Source: Uranotaenia lowii (Eukaryota > Arthropoda > Insecta > Diptera > Culicidae). Taken from it: a stretch of 64,000 nt of DNA. Every line of letters starts with the position of its first letter. The stretch's first letter is position 1. Shown piece by piece: positions 33,888 through 44,459 of the stretch. The notes under the pieces were generated by a model. That model was not told where the DNA came from, did no database searches, and worked only from the letters and a program-made list of their open reading frames with translations. Both the position numbers and the translations under genes were made by a program. Location of the stretch: assembly GCF_029784155.1 (NCBI RefSeq), contig NC_073691.1:127968714-128032713 (forward strand), read 5' to 3'.

Positions 33888-34872
33888 CCCGAATAGGAAA
33901 ACATTGTGAATAAACCATGAATTTCATTTTCACAGTACCATGGATCTTATGGTTAACACTATGAATATCATGGTACAAGAAACCTTGAATTAACTGTCAA
34001 ATTCGTGGTTTTTGACATTGAAATTTATGGTTTTGGCTAAATTTACCATGAAAAAAGGGGGTTGTTAAGCAACTTAACAATGAAAAACTCTACTTTTTTC
34101 CATACATTTCAAAACACAAAACGATTAACTTTATGGTTATTTCAGCTTCCATTTTTCAACAAGAGAATCGTGATATTCATATTACTTTCATTGTTTTAAC
34201 GATGACTGGTTTTTTGATGGTATTTATGGTTTTTTCATGGTATGATGGTTTTGCTCATCCTGCATAACTTGATCCAATAAAAACAAAGTTTTATTTTCTA
34301 ATTTACATTTATTTATTAATCTTAATCCACTCACTATACGTATTTACCCTTGATTGTTTCTGTGGAAACTCCACCGCAAGTCTACACTCCTCTAGTCCAG
34401 TTTGAATGTTTTGCCCACTTTCCAGCTGACATCCGGGTTTGCCCCCGGGAATTTCGTAGCACCTTATCTTCCACAATCTCGTAAGTTTTTCCTGAAAAAA
34501 ATTATCATGAGATTCAAGGAACGTTAAATTGAACTAGCTGATAAAACTTACCATCTTAAGGTTTACCGCAGCGAGCTTTTCGGATGAATTTTTTTGTGTT
34601 TTCCCAACACACGCGCGCGCCATCAAAAATAAAAATATTCGATTTGACAGCAAATGATACACGCTCATTTTAAAATCCCAGTATCTGGATTACACTACAG
34701 TGTATTATTATATTCCTACCGTAGTATTCACAGTTATTGTAAAAATCATGATGATTTCACCATCATATACAAATTTTACTTCTAGAAAAGATCTTAATTT
34801 TACATTGAAATTCATTGTTAGATTAAATATCATTGTTTTAATATTGTATCACCATGGTCTTGGCTATTCGGG
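33888..34872 (-). mobile_element. CCCGAATAG-family TIR element, copy 1, with spliced minus-strand gene
   Basis: Ends cccgaatag and ctattcggg. The two subterminal regions differ ('gaaaacattgtg' on one side, 'ccaagaccatggtgatac' on the other), and both match the inverted copy at 50672-51710. CC flanks each end (33886-33887, 34873-34874), a probable 2-bp duplication. It carries the 84-codon gene at 34309-34623. It is inserted in a leader exon of the surrounding CACACAAAAC element. Confidence 0.85.
34309..34623 (-). CDS. Spliced 84-codon ORF inside CCCGAATAG element
   Basis: Exon 1 (34623-34552, 24 codons) starts ATG and encodes MARACVGKTQKNSSEK, then LAAVNLKM. It ends at a GTAAGT donor. The 60-nt intron ends ttttttcag at 34492. 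Exon 2 (34491-34309) continues in phase 0 for 60 codons (RLWKIRCYEIPGGKPGCQ in the middle, ending WIKINK) to a TAA. AATAAA overlaps the stop (34317-34312) and recurs at 34297-34292. The first half is basic; three cysteines are seen. No known domain is recognised. All gene signals fit together, which is unlikely by chance, so I favour a genuine short gene or a recently captured one. Confidence 0.55.
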
Positions 34873-34985
34873 CCGTAGACCAAAATAGCAGGCAAATGAA
34901 ATCAAACCGTGGAATCGGATCCGGTTTCCGTTTGTCTGCTAGCTTAGATTAATCCTTTGGTCTAAATCAGAATGCCGTTCTCGGC

Positions 34986-36051
34986 ATGTTCAGAAACAGA
35001 AGCCAAAAACCTCCCTTCCGGATCAAGGGGAATTATTTGGTGAGTGAAATGTATTTTTCCATTTAAAAAAAGGTTCCAAACATCAATTCCATTACAATGA
35101 TGAAATCATTTTTTTTGCCTTTTAAGGGTCAGACCCATGGATTGGACTACCTCGTCAAAAAGCTAACTAGAAGAATATTCTAGTATAGAAGAAAATTGTT
35201 TTTCTTAAGGTGCCGAAGAAAACAAAAATTAAGTAAGTAAAAGTTATACCTAATTGAAACCTATGTATATTTTTCGGAATATTACATCGCGTAAAATGTT
35301 AAAACAAATATGATAAACGTTTTTTAGAGCAAGTCAAGCTTTACTCTTAAACTGATGTTTTGAAGAAATACTTTCAGAAATTCAGATTTACGTTCGGATG
35401 TTACAGCATTATTGTTTTTATTTTATTTTTTTATCAAATGTAAACTTAAACGGAAACAGCTCACTCCACTAACTTTACGTCAATTATTCTGAAAAGAATG
35501 TGGATTTGAGCTTAAAAACGTGTTACAGTTAAAGCACCTTTCATAACCGGACGCACCCAGCGATATCCGATTAACGTACGAGTACTGTATCAATTTAATT
35601 ATTTTCGTTTTTTATAAGTGGGTACATAGTCACTGAAAAATAATATTTAAGATTCCGATTGGAGAAAACAAATTGTAAAATTAAATAATTTTGAAGGAAT
35701 TCTCACTGATTACTTTTTTTTCAGGTTTTTATGGTGACAACCGAAACAATTTCGAGCTTCGCGGAAGAGATGGAGACGGAAATAGTGGTAACCGATGGGA
35801 TGAGAAACCAAGATGATCGAGGAATTTCCGATTTGGATAAGATTGTAAGGGTAATTTCATAGCAAGTCTTCCGAATAATATAACTAAACTGTTTCACTTT
35901 ATCTCAACAGGGATTGAACAGCTATGACCCGCAAGTACCCTGCTGCCAAACTCGAGCGTTTCATATATCGAACGGAATCGTGAATCAAAAGAAGTCACTC
36001 AGTTCCAAACTCACAGCGCTAAATGATGTCTTGATCACTAGAAACACGTAG
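34986..36051 (+). CDS. Spliced 104-codon ORF inside CACACAAAAC element
   Basis: Exons 34986-35039 (18 codons from ATG, MFRNRSQKPPFRIKGNYL), 35725-35844 (40 codons) and 35911-36051 (46 codons plus TAG) join in phase 0 throughout. Donors are GTGAGT and GTAAGG; acceptors are ttttttttcag and tctcaacag; introns are 685 and 66 nt. The middle exon is acidic (FAEEMETEIVV, NQDDRGISDLDK); the last has CC at DPQVPCCQTRAF and a basic stretch (NQKKSLSSK). AATAAA follows three bases after the stop (36054-36059). The 5' leader exons lie at 33531-33887. Function is unknown; no domain is recognised. Confidence 0.55.
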
Positions 36052-36409
36052 AGAATAAAAACAAGTTTTGGTCGGCGAAACGGGGCTTATTTAAGAAATT
36101 ATGGGAAATAAATTAAAGTCAACTTTGTATTGATTTTGGTTTTATTTATCAATCAATGTCACAAAAATTTTTCTTTTGAATGAAAAAATAACGGATAAAT
36201 CAAAATCTTATTGAAAATTATTTTTGCTGAATTTTTAGCAAACTCTATTGTATTTTACTAAAAAAATAGTAAAAATTCTGACAGCACAATTTTTTCCGAG
36301 TTTGCTAAAATTTTAGTAGAAAAAAATTGCTAATTTTATTGCTAACTTTTTAGCTGGTCAAATTTGAGCAAAATTTTGCTAATTTCCAGCCTCGAAAGTT
36401 TTGTGTGTT

Positions 36410-37243
36410 GTTTGCATCTATGCCAGACGGCATACGATACATAGTTCTCGCAAACATCTTTTTAAAACGATTACTGTCGAAAGCAGCAACAAGAACAACA
36501 AACACAATTGATACTCCGAGCTGTACCCCCAACTGGAGAGAAAAATAGAGCCTCCGAATGTAAATAATGTAATGACTGAAATTTGTGACGAGACAATTAA
36601 AATGCTTGCTTCTATGATTTTCATGATGCCATGATTTCATTTGACTCGTGTGTTATGTACTAATAAAATGCAATCTAGAAAAATGTTCAGAGCAAACGCA
36701 CCAATAAGTGAGTATACGCGGCCCGGTTTTGCTCATTTCAGCGGACCGATTTTGGGATACACACTCTTTCGCGCACCGGGCGATATTGTCGCTGAATCCC
36801 CAAACCGGAGTTATCGTCAATGAGCGCTGGCGACACTCACTGGCGACAAGTTATTATCAGGACGTGTACAACTTCGGGTGTGTTCTTATACCAAAGATTT
36901 TTCATTTCAAAGGAAAGTGCCGCAAAAACAAAGGATTTCCTTTGGTTTTGGTATAAATAAAAAATCCTTTGGTTCAAATGCATTTTCCTCTGTTTCAAAG
37001 ATTTTTTCTTTTGAAAAATCTTAGATTCAAAATATTAATGCTTTGATACAAAAACCAGTTTCATTTGATTTAAAGTTATTATCTTTGCTCAAAGGTAATT
37101 TAGATAAAGATTTAAAAGCATTTATTCATTGAACCATTTCCCATTTATTCCAATTGGAAGATTTTTACCCTGTTGTTTCGAAGTTCCTATTAGGAGTTTG
37201 AATAATAAAAAGATACAATTTTAGTTCTTAAATTCTTTTTTAT
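36410..37243. other. Unassigned, with a short inverted repeat at 36892-36955
   Basis: 'ttataccaaag' (36892) pairs with 'ctttggttttggtataa' (to 36955), and several 'caaagatttttc' echoes follow. No gene is supported. Confidence 0.35.
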
Positions 37244-37674
37244 TCACAAACACATAAAACACTGGTTCACTATAACCGAGTAGGGTCCTTGATATCGTTG
37301 ACAAAGTTTCGCATTCTCCGTGGGCCGGTCAATAAACTTCCGAAAGCCACTCCAGCTGCTGGCTGGTCCGACTGGTGATTGCCGTTGAAGATTGGGCCGA
37401 AAAAATACGACCGCGGGATTTGGGGAGGTGTTACTTTGCGCAGCTTTCTCCATGTTCGAGAGACTTGGAAATCCATCCGTCGACACGGAATCGTCCATCT
37501 TGTGACAGGCAATTGTAATCGTAGGCATGGTAGGCGAACAATTCGCTGTCAAAAAGCGCTCCGTCTCCACCCCCCACCAATGAGAAACTTTTGGTACTCC
37601 TTGCCTACTGTTGCTCAATATGCAACCACCCGTAGCTGTATTAGGATATATTGACAGTTTTACACGAACACCAC
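37244..37674 (-). CDS. Minus-strand terminal exon-like ORF, unidentified
   Basis: The frame is open from about 37674 to TGA at 37246-37244 with no ATG at its start, so it is probably the last exon of a spliced gene. AATAAA overlaps the stop region (tgtgaataaaaaag), as expected for a 3' end. The translation has a tryptophan pair (VSHWWGVETERF), a proline/serine-rich centre and ends NQCFMCL. No domain is recognised. The upstream exon was not identified. Confidence 0.35.
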
Positions 37675-38098
37675 CTTAGCAGGAGGCCTCAGCCCTAACC
37701 TCAAACCATGGGAGAACAGAATCAATTTTTGAGAAGGGCGCACGATAAACGCGATTTTGCGGTACTAATATCGACAAATTCGCCCTGTGGAAAAGCGACA
37801 CACAGATGCTCTTGTTTTGATTTTTTTGGGTGGTCAGGGCTGCCAAGTGCATTGATATTTGGAAAATGATTATATTTTAAATTGAATTTTTATTGAAAAA
37901 CGTTTTCATGAGTACTGAGAATTTGCAACTTTCCCCTACACTCAGAAATAATAAAAATATAAAAATGATTTAGTTTTATTTATCCCGCAATTATTAGGCG
38001 AATAATTTTTTTGGGTCTTAAAAAATAAGTTTCGCGATATTATTTTTTATGCATTGGAAACATATTTCCTTGAGAAATAATTCTCTGCATAAAATTTA

Positions 38099-38572
38099 AT
38101 GACGCGAAATATTTCAATCTGTCAGTTTTTACGGCTCATTTTGTTTACTATTGCATTGTTGTTGTTTTCTGGAATTTTCGCTACCTCACTTCATCGAATC
38201 GTCTCCGGTTCACGTGTTCCAGGAGCTGATTATGATCAACTAGTAATAGAAATTCCGGTGTTTATTCTTCCGAAACAAACCAGTGAAAATATCACTTCAT
38301 TCAGCATTGCCTTTGACGGTAGGTAGTACTAATTGATCTTATCTCTTGAGAAATGTGAAAATGTGTTTGCAATGAAGTCAGATACAGTAAAGATTTTATT
38401 TAACCTTCTATTTTTCTTTCGTTTACAGCAAAAGGATAAGATCAATCAGCAAACAAAAATCTACCATCCGGTAGAAACCTGCATGCCTACAAGCGTATCC
38501 ACCTTTGCAACATGGGCCAGCATTGCTCCTATTGGGACAACACAGGAAAATGCCTAGGAGAATAGTGGTTTG
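38099..38572 (+). CDS. Two exon-like segments with a hydrophobic N-terminus, frame uncertain
   Basis: An ATG at 38099 opens 74 codons. Residues 9-28 (QFLRLILFTIALLLFSGIFA) would act as a signal peptide or membrane anchor. A gtaggtag donor occurs near 38319 and a cgtttacag acceptor at 38428. The following exon carries cysteines in one frame (LCNMGQHCSYW, then TGKCLGE) and ends at TAG 38570-38572, but the straightforward join is out of phase; a second acceptor (gataag, 38441) restores it. The unit is inside the CACTCAG TIR element. It may be a decayed secreted-protein gene. Low confidence. Confidence 0.25.
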
Positions 38573-38679
38573 TTTCGTTTCGATTGATCCGGAAACGATT
38601 CCCTTGTTGGAACGGTATGCGCGTCAAAATTTAAGATTATTTTAGGAAAAAATGTTTTATGAATAAGTGAAATTCCAAA

Positions 38680-40385
38680 TCTAATATATAAAGATGAGTT
38701 GGACTATATATGTTTGTTTGTTTGTATGCACCTTATACAAATCCACACCGCTTAACCGATCAGCCTGAAATTTGGTACAGTTATGTATTTGGACCATGGT
38801 AAGGTTTTAGTAATAGTTTTGAGCCCCTCCCATTTAAGAAAAGGGACCCTCCCATACAACTTTCGTTTTTTCTCCCACGAACCAAAAGTCATGGCACCAT
38901 TTTGCCGACCGATTTTCGTTCCTTTTGGCGGGGTTGTTTTCACCACCCTCATTGGCTGGGCGTTAGAAACGATCATCCAGCCAGAGTTCATGTGCCTAAT
39001 GGACAGCAAATCCAAGCCTGCTACTGATGGAAAATTTGATGGCGGATTGTTTTGGCGGGCTTTTTTTTCTTCTACAGTTAAAAGCACGTGTTATCGGTAC
39101 GAGATATTTGGAAGCAATAAAGAGCCTACATTTTGGTTTGAAAAATACAACTAGCCTGTTAGGAATATATTGACTTGAAATGTAGTGGTTTCCAAAGTGC
39201 TCCCTACCGCCGCTGGGGGGCTTTGAGAGACTTCAAGAATATACAGTGAACTGAAAAGTTAACAGAGAATGGACTTCTTCAGCTGAAAAACTATTCAGAC
39301 TGAGTGCTGGAAACTAATGGCCCGAATTTCATAAAATCCAGCTTTAGAACCAACCATTTTCATATTTTTAGAATTCCTCTTAGAGAAAGAAAAATTAATA
39401 AGATTCATAGTTAAAAGTTGAAGGCTACGATTGCAACGCTTTGATAGCCGCCGGGAAATTTAAACGAGGGATTTGAAAATTGATTATATAGTTCAATCTT
39501 TAGTTTTTAGTTTTATACAATTAAATTTTATTGGTCAATTTATAACTTTTGAGTTATTATTGGTCATCAATGGTTTCAATTCTACCATCCAATTTTGAGA
39601 AAACTTATTGTACAGCCGTGCATTACTGCAATTTCAAACAAGTAGAATCTAAAAATCTTTACAGTGGTCACTCTAAGCAAAAATTATTGGGATAATTGTT
39701 TCCAAGAATTGAAAAATTTAAATAGGGCTTAAAAACCTTTATCATAATATTATAAAATGAGCGATTTCATTTTCGAGATGATTTGTTCTTGATTACTTAA
39801 ATAACTATTAGTGGAACATTCAATTTAATTAAAACTCTTCATAAGACAGCGTGAAATTGAACAGCGAAAAAAGCACAACTACAATGCAAAGTAAGTCTTC
39901 AACAAGGTTCTGAAGTCTTATTAGAAATGTCTAAAAAAATAAAACCTTAACATAAACCTTAGCAATGTACGGGGAACATCTTGAAAAGTGGGATAATCTC
40001 CAAAAGAGATTTTTATTGGATGGGGGATGAGAAAGATAAAAAAAAACAGTTTCATCATTTAGAGATAAAAATATCTATTCAACCTTTCTAAAAAATTGTG
40101 GGTAAAAATAATGTCTTTCGAGATAGGATTTCATTTATGGGAAATCATTTTAAATTTCTATTTTTGAAAACCTTATATCTATACGTTTTCCAATAACATG
40201 AAAACGATAAACACAGTTTATAATCCCATTAAAAATTTTAAAAAGACTAAAATTACATGAACAAAAATCGGTCAAATTTCTCAGAATGATGAATATAAAG
40301 GTTCTTTCATTTAGAAAATCCAAACGACTCATTTTGATTAATTTTATTTACATGAACCCGAGCAGGGCCGGGTAAAATCAGCTAG
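38680..40385 (+). mobile_element. Non-autonomous Helitron
   Basis: Begins tctaatatataaagatgagt (5' TC) and ends ...ggtaaaatcagctag (3' CTAG). It sits exactly between A (38679) and T (40386) with no target duplication. A hairpin acccg-agcagggc-cgggt (40356-40373) lies eight bases before CTAG. These are the classical Helitron diagnostics. 'accgatcagcctgaaatttg' near the 5' end is shared by many insect Helitrons (from memory). No Rep/helicase ORF is present; the frames at 38752-39154 are not recognised as protein. Confidence 0.9.
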
Positions 40386-40702
40386 TTATATTATAAAATT
40401 AAATTAAATATATGTATTAAACAGTAAAGTTAAAAAATCTCAAAAAATTCTAATTTATTTCTCGTTATACCTCCAAAATAAATTCATTAGTTCAACCGTC
40501 GCCTTAAATTTCGTTTTGTTTATGACCACCAGATGTCACTGATGTCCATTCCTCAATGCATAAATTTTAATCGCAGAAAATATTTCTCAGTGAGAAATAT
40601 CCCAGTAATTACTCCATGAGAAATATCCTTGTGCGTAAAGAGGAAGAAACGTGAAAATACCTAAAAAATAATTGTTTGATATTTTATTTATTTCTGAGTG
40701 TA

Positions 40703-41380
40703 GATTTCTATTAGAATATGAAATTAAACGCAACATTTATCTGAACTGAATAACAACTGTCTGTATCGCACACTTAAACGATGTAGCGAATTATGTGAAA
40801 ATGTTATAAATAATCAGAGCATGCAGGCTATTATTTTCATAGTCAACATCAACGTGGCTTTTATTAATTTACTTTTTTTTTGTAACAGTGAATGATTTTG
40901 CATTCGTTTAGAAGTTGGAAACAACTCTTTTTACTTTACCGAGCAGTACATGAAAATATATTGCAGATGTTTTAAATTCACCTTGAAAATTCATTAGCGG
41001 AAGATGGCTTATCTTCATCAATTTTATTAGAGACGCCCCGTAATTAATTCAAACGATTAGCTGTTGTTAAAAATTTAATCAATTCAGAAATATTATAATT
41101 CGTTTAAAAAAAAAAACAAATACTGATTTAGTAACGCGCCTAGCATCACTGGTGAGGCCGTCAGCTCATCAAAGTTTGAGGTTATGGCTGAGGCCAATTT
41201 TTCGCCAATACTGGCGCCCGTATATACCCTTATAGGCACGCTGGTTATTACTTTACAAAAGCGTTGCCAGTAATGATATTTCACAACGTCGCTAGTTGGC
41301 AAGGTTGCCGATCACCAGCGCGAAAACTTCGGATTTCAACTTCAATGACAATAGCATAATTATATTTTCAAATTTAGCTT
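40703..41380. other. AT-rich, nothing assigned
   Basis: A minus-strand frame at 41302-41093 (69 codons) has no recognised motif. No repeats are supported. Confidence 0.35.
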
Positions 41381-42508
41381 TGCACTGAGAAAACTTTTGA
41401 AGAAAATCTTAATCTTAAATTAATACGGACCGAGTAAATTTCCAGGAGTCGTCAGTTTTTTTGCTAAAATTTCGATTAAAGTTGGTCTTAAAAGGGCCTG
41501 GGGGTTGTTGGCAGTTATTCGACGGGTTAGCTACTATCCCTAACGTGACGTCAAAGTCTACATTCCTGATTGAACATGTCGTACAGCAGCAGCAAGGCCA
41601 AGCAGCTTCGACGACCAGCAATCGGATGCCGATGACGGATGCAGCAAAAACTTCTTAGCAGGATGTTTGCTTCGCTTAGCCTCGTCATCATATCTATAGG
41701 ACACCGCTTTCAACCGGTGGTGGTTGTTTTCGGCGACCGTTTCAACTTTGATCCTTTCGGCAAAGCGTTGAGTTTCCCTTACTGTGTTTCCAATTCCGTA
41801 TCACCCGTTTGCTGGGTTGTGATTAAAAACTTATTGAATTGTAGGACGACTTGATTGAATAAAATAAGTTCAGATAAGAATGTATTTTCGAATTAAGCTC
41901 GATTTTGCTTTCAAAACGCCGGGCACTTATATTTCCTAACACATGGACCCGAAAAACAAAATTTCAACAAACTAAACAGTTCAACTAAAATTCAACTTTA
42001 TTTATTTATTATATTTCTATTAAAAGCATATTTTTCAAAAAAATCTTCAACTTTTTTTTCTATCCAACGTGCTGACTGCAGAAATAGTTGCTGCTCCGAA
42101 AAACTGATGGGTCCCATTAGTTGCAAACTTATTGAGAGACTTCGTTTCGAAAGCCGAATCGGTCAGTACTGGAATGCCACCCATATTGGTTGGTTGGATA
42201 CAAAAATCCTGCACAGCGCACCGGTCTCGATTATTATTACTCCATTAAATCTTCAGCAAGCAATCGTCGGACTTGAAGAGCTTTTCGGAAATATTTCATG
42301 GAATGAGTTTTTGCGCAATAAAAAAAAAGTTTCCGCCCAAGATGCGATTTTAACAACTCTGTTGAAGCCCTCGGCTCGTGTTTTGACATACAGTTGTTCG
42401 CTTCCGTCATATCGAGCCATATTGCTGGCCACTTCGTATTGATTCGGAATCGAGTAAACAATGTCGTTTGTTTAATTCTGCTTAAAACGGTAGAATTTTT
42501 TCAGTGCA
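41381..42508 (+). mobile_element. Possible TIR element TGCACTGA(G/A)AAAA with two cargo-like ORFs
   Basis: Left tgcactgagaaaac and right (reverse complement) tgcactgaaaaaat form a short TIR. No convincing duplication was found. Inside lie a plus-strand frame at 41461-41658 (65 codons, with a QQQQ run) and another at 42107-42442 (111 codons from [21 protein letters not shown] near the middle). I cannot assign either frame to a family. The layout fits the cargo-carrying elements elsewhere in the window. Confidence 0.4.
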
Positions 42509-42889
42509 TGTTTGCTCTCGCCCCTTTCTAGTGAGCAAATTTGGTGATTTTGTCGGTCCCGACGGCAACGGCCCTATTTTGCTCACCTTCATACTAACCC
42601 CTGGTGCGGTATAGGAGTGATTAAACTCGTGAGCATTTTCACTTTGCTCGCGATTGCTGCGGATGCCCTCATTTTTAGGAAAAATATTTTCATAAATGTG
42701 TAGTGATCTTTGTTCAAAATCAACCGGCATCTCTGATCGGAGTTTCGTTCATTTTTGACGTAAGCATGGCAGAAGTTATGAACGGTATCGGTAACGGTTC
42801 GAGATCATTCTGACGATTATAGAAAAAATGAAGGAAATTGTTTCACCTTTCCAGATAGATTCCAATGTTTACATTGATAGAGTGTGGAT
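42509..42889. other. Upstream flank of the I-clade element
   Basis: No gene recognised. The 5' boundary of the retrotransposon could not be fixed because no target duplication was found; the leader probably starts near 42890. Confidence 0.35.
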
Positions 42890-43025
42890 GTTCTTTTTTT
42901 TTAACGTGGAGATTTTATTAAATTTTAAGATTTTAAATTGTTGTCGTGTCAATAGTCATTAAGGAAAACTGTGATATACAATCTGTGATAAATTCACAAG
43001 TGATAAATCTGGTGACCGTATTAAG

Positions 43026-44459
43026 ATGAGTGGCAAGGATGCTGCTCCTGATGGAGCAGCATCAATACATAACCTGACGCAACCATTGGGAACTGCTGAA
43101 TCATCGGACAGGATGGAGGACGAAAATATGGAATTAGCGACAACAACCAAAGAAGGACCCGGAAAGACTACCGAAAAAATTTATAAAAATTATTATTACC
43201 AGAACGGAGACTGTCGACCATATCGGGTAATAGTGGAAAACACGGATACAGAAAGAAGGAAAGTAACGAACAGGCTGCAAGTAGGTATCTTACTTCATCA
43301 AAACGGGTTCGATAAATCCATCGACGACATCCGAAAGACTGCGAAGAATAAGGTAACAGTATATGTAGGAAATATCAAAGACGCAAACAGACTAGCTAAC
43401 TGCCAAAATCTGAACCTGCAAGGATACAAATCGTACATTCCTAAGCAATTTGTAACGGTGACAGGTGTAATTTCCGGAATTCCACTGGAATTACAAGAAG
43501 ATGAAGTCAAGAGTTTTATGAAGGCTAAGGTTGAAATAGATTCCGTATTTAGAATGCATCGAATGAAAGATAAGAAAAAGGAACCTACTTATAAAATGGG
43601 TGTAGTTTTTCGAAGCAACACTTTACCGACTGACGTCAGCATATATTCTGTGATACATAGGGTACAACCTTACATAAGAAAACCGATTATTTGTTTTAAA
43701 TGTTTGCGTTATAACCACTTGTCCAAAAACTGTAAAGAAAAGAAAGAAAAATGTATGAATTGTGCTACAGAACACTCACAAGAAAATCTATGTAATATTT
43801 TAAAGTGTATGTACTGTTTTAATGCTAATCATAAGACCACTGACAAAGTATGTCCACGATGGAAAAAGGAGAATGACATTCAAGCGATAATGGCAAAAAA
43901 ATGTTTAACATATCAAGAGGCGAAGCAATATTTTGAAATTCCAACTGAAAACTTTTTTGATGTTTTAAGAACGACAGAAGATTATCCTACTCCAGCAGAA
44001 GCATACTCTAAAGTAGCAGCAAATGGCAAAAATTTTCCTCAGCACTTACAACAAAATCGCAAGGAGTGGAGCTATGATGACAAAAGAAATAGAACAAGAA
44101 AAGAAAACAGAACACCAAACCAATCACATGTAGATGTAGAAATTGTACCTGGAGTAGCCAGTATTTTGGGACTAAACCAGAAGGAATTTACAAAGAAGAG
44201 AAAGATGGAAGAAGAAAAAGAAGAGCCAATAGGTATAGGGTTGTTCAATAAATATAGGGCAGGAGAGTTAGAAAGATTTAAAAAAGAAATAGAGGAATCT
44301 GTTAAAAAACAATCATTCGAAGAATGGAAACAAATAATATCATCAATAAACATAAAATTAGAAGCTATTGTAAAATCGCACGGAAAAACAGGAGGAGACA
44401 TATCAGCTTGTATCATGAGTGAGCTAAATAAAATGGTGGGATCCCCGGGAGACAAATAA
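43026..44459 (+). CDS. I-type retrotransposon ORF1 (gag-like nucleic-acid-binding protein)
   Basis: 477 codons. The start ATG follows a leader with no closer alternative. Residues about 45-215 form the folded N-terminal part, with segments such as TVYVGNIKDANRLANCQN suggesting an RRM-like fold (inference). Three zinc knuckles lie at about residues 223-285: CFKCLRYNHLSKNC (CX2CX4HX4C), CMNCATEHSQENLC (CX2CX3HX5C) and CMYCFNANHKTTDKVC (CX2CX4HX6C). The C-terminus is lysine/glutamate-rich and probably coiled. The protein would coat the element RNA. The ORF2 frame is already open over its last 32 bases. Confidence 0.9.
   Translation: MSGKDAAPDGAASIHNLTQPLGTAESSDRMEDENMELATTTKEGPGKTTEKIYKNYYYQNGDCRPYRVIVENTDTERRKVTNRLQVGILLHQNGFDKSIDDIRKTAKNKVTVYVGNIKDANRLANCQNLNLQGYKSYIPKQFVTVTGVISGIPLELQEDEVKSFMKAKVEIDSVFRMHRMKDKKKEPTYKMGVVFRSNTLPTDVSIYSVIHRVQPYIRKPIICFKCLRYNHLSKNCKEKKEKCMNCATEHSQENLCNILKCMYCFNANHKTTDKVCPRWKKENDIQAIMAKKCLTYQEAKQYFEIPTENFFDVLRTTEDYPTPAEAYSKVAANGKNFPQHLQQNRKEWSYDDKRNRTRKENRTPNQSHVDVEIVPGVASILGLNQKEFTKKRKMEEEKEEPIGIGLFNKYRAGELERFKKEIEESVKKQSFEEWKQIISSINIKLEAIVKSHGKTGGDISACIMSELNKMVGSPGDK

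Larger units (their letters stand above)
33251..36407 (+). mobile_element. 3.2-kb TIR element CACACAAAACTTTCGAGGCT, carrying a spliced gene
   Basis: The 20-bp left end cacacaaaactttcgaggct is matched exactly by the reverse complement of 36388-36407. Imperfect 'ttagcaaaa' repeats follow inside both ends. TT flanks each side (33249-33250, 36408-36409). Between the ends lie leader exons (an ATG at 33531; a gtaagta donor near 33789; a cccccaacag acceptor at 33856), the 34986-36051 CDS and its AATAAA. A second TIR element (33888-34872) is nested within. No transposase is present. Confidence 0.8.
37940..40700 (+). mobile_element. CACTCAGAAATAA TIR element, interrupted by a Helitron
   Basis: Left cactcagaaataataaaaat; right reverse-complements to cactcagaaataaataaaat. 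TA flanks both ends (37938-37939, 40701-40702). Without the 1706-bp Helitron the element is about 1055 bp. The interior has exon-like sequence at 38099-38560. The terminal heptamer matches the 17982-18693 MITE, so the two are likely mobilised by the same kind of transposase. Confidence 0.85.

Noticed and set aside
38752..39154. ORFs of 111 and 123 codons inside the Helitron
   Set aside because: No Rep or helicase motif; both strands are open over the same stretch, as expected by chance in Helitron filler DNA.
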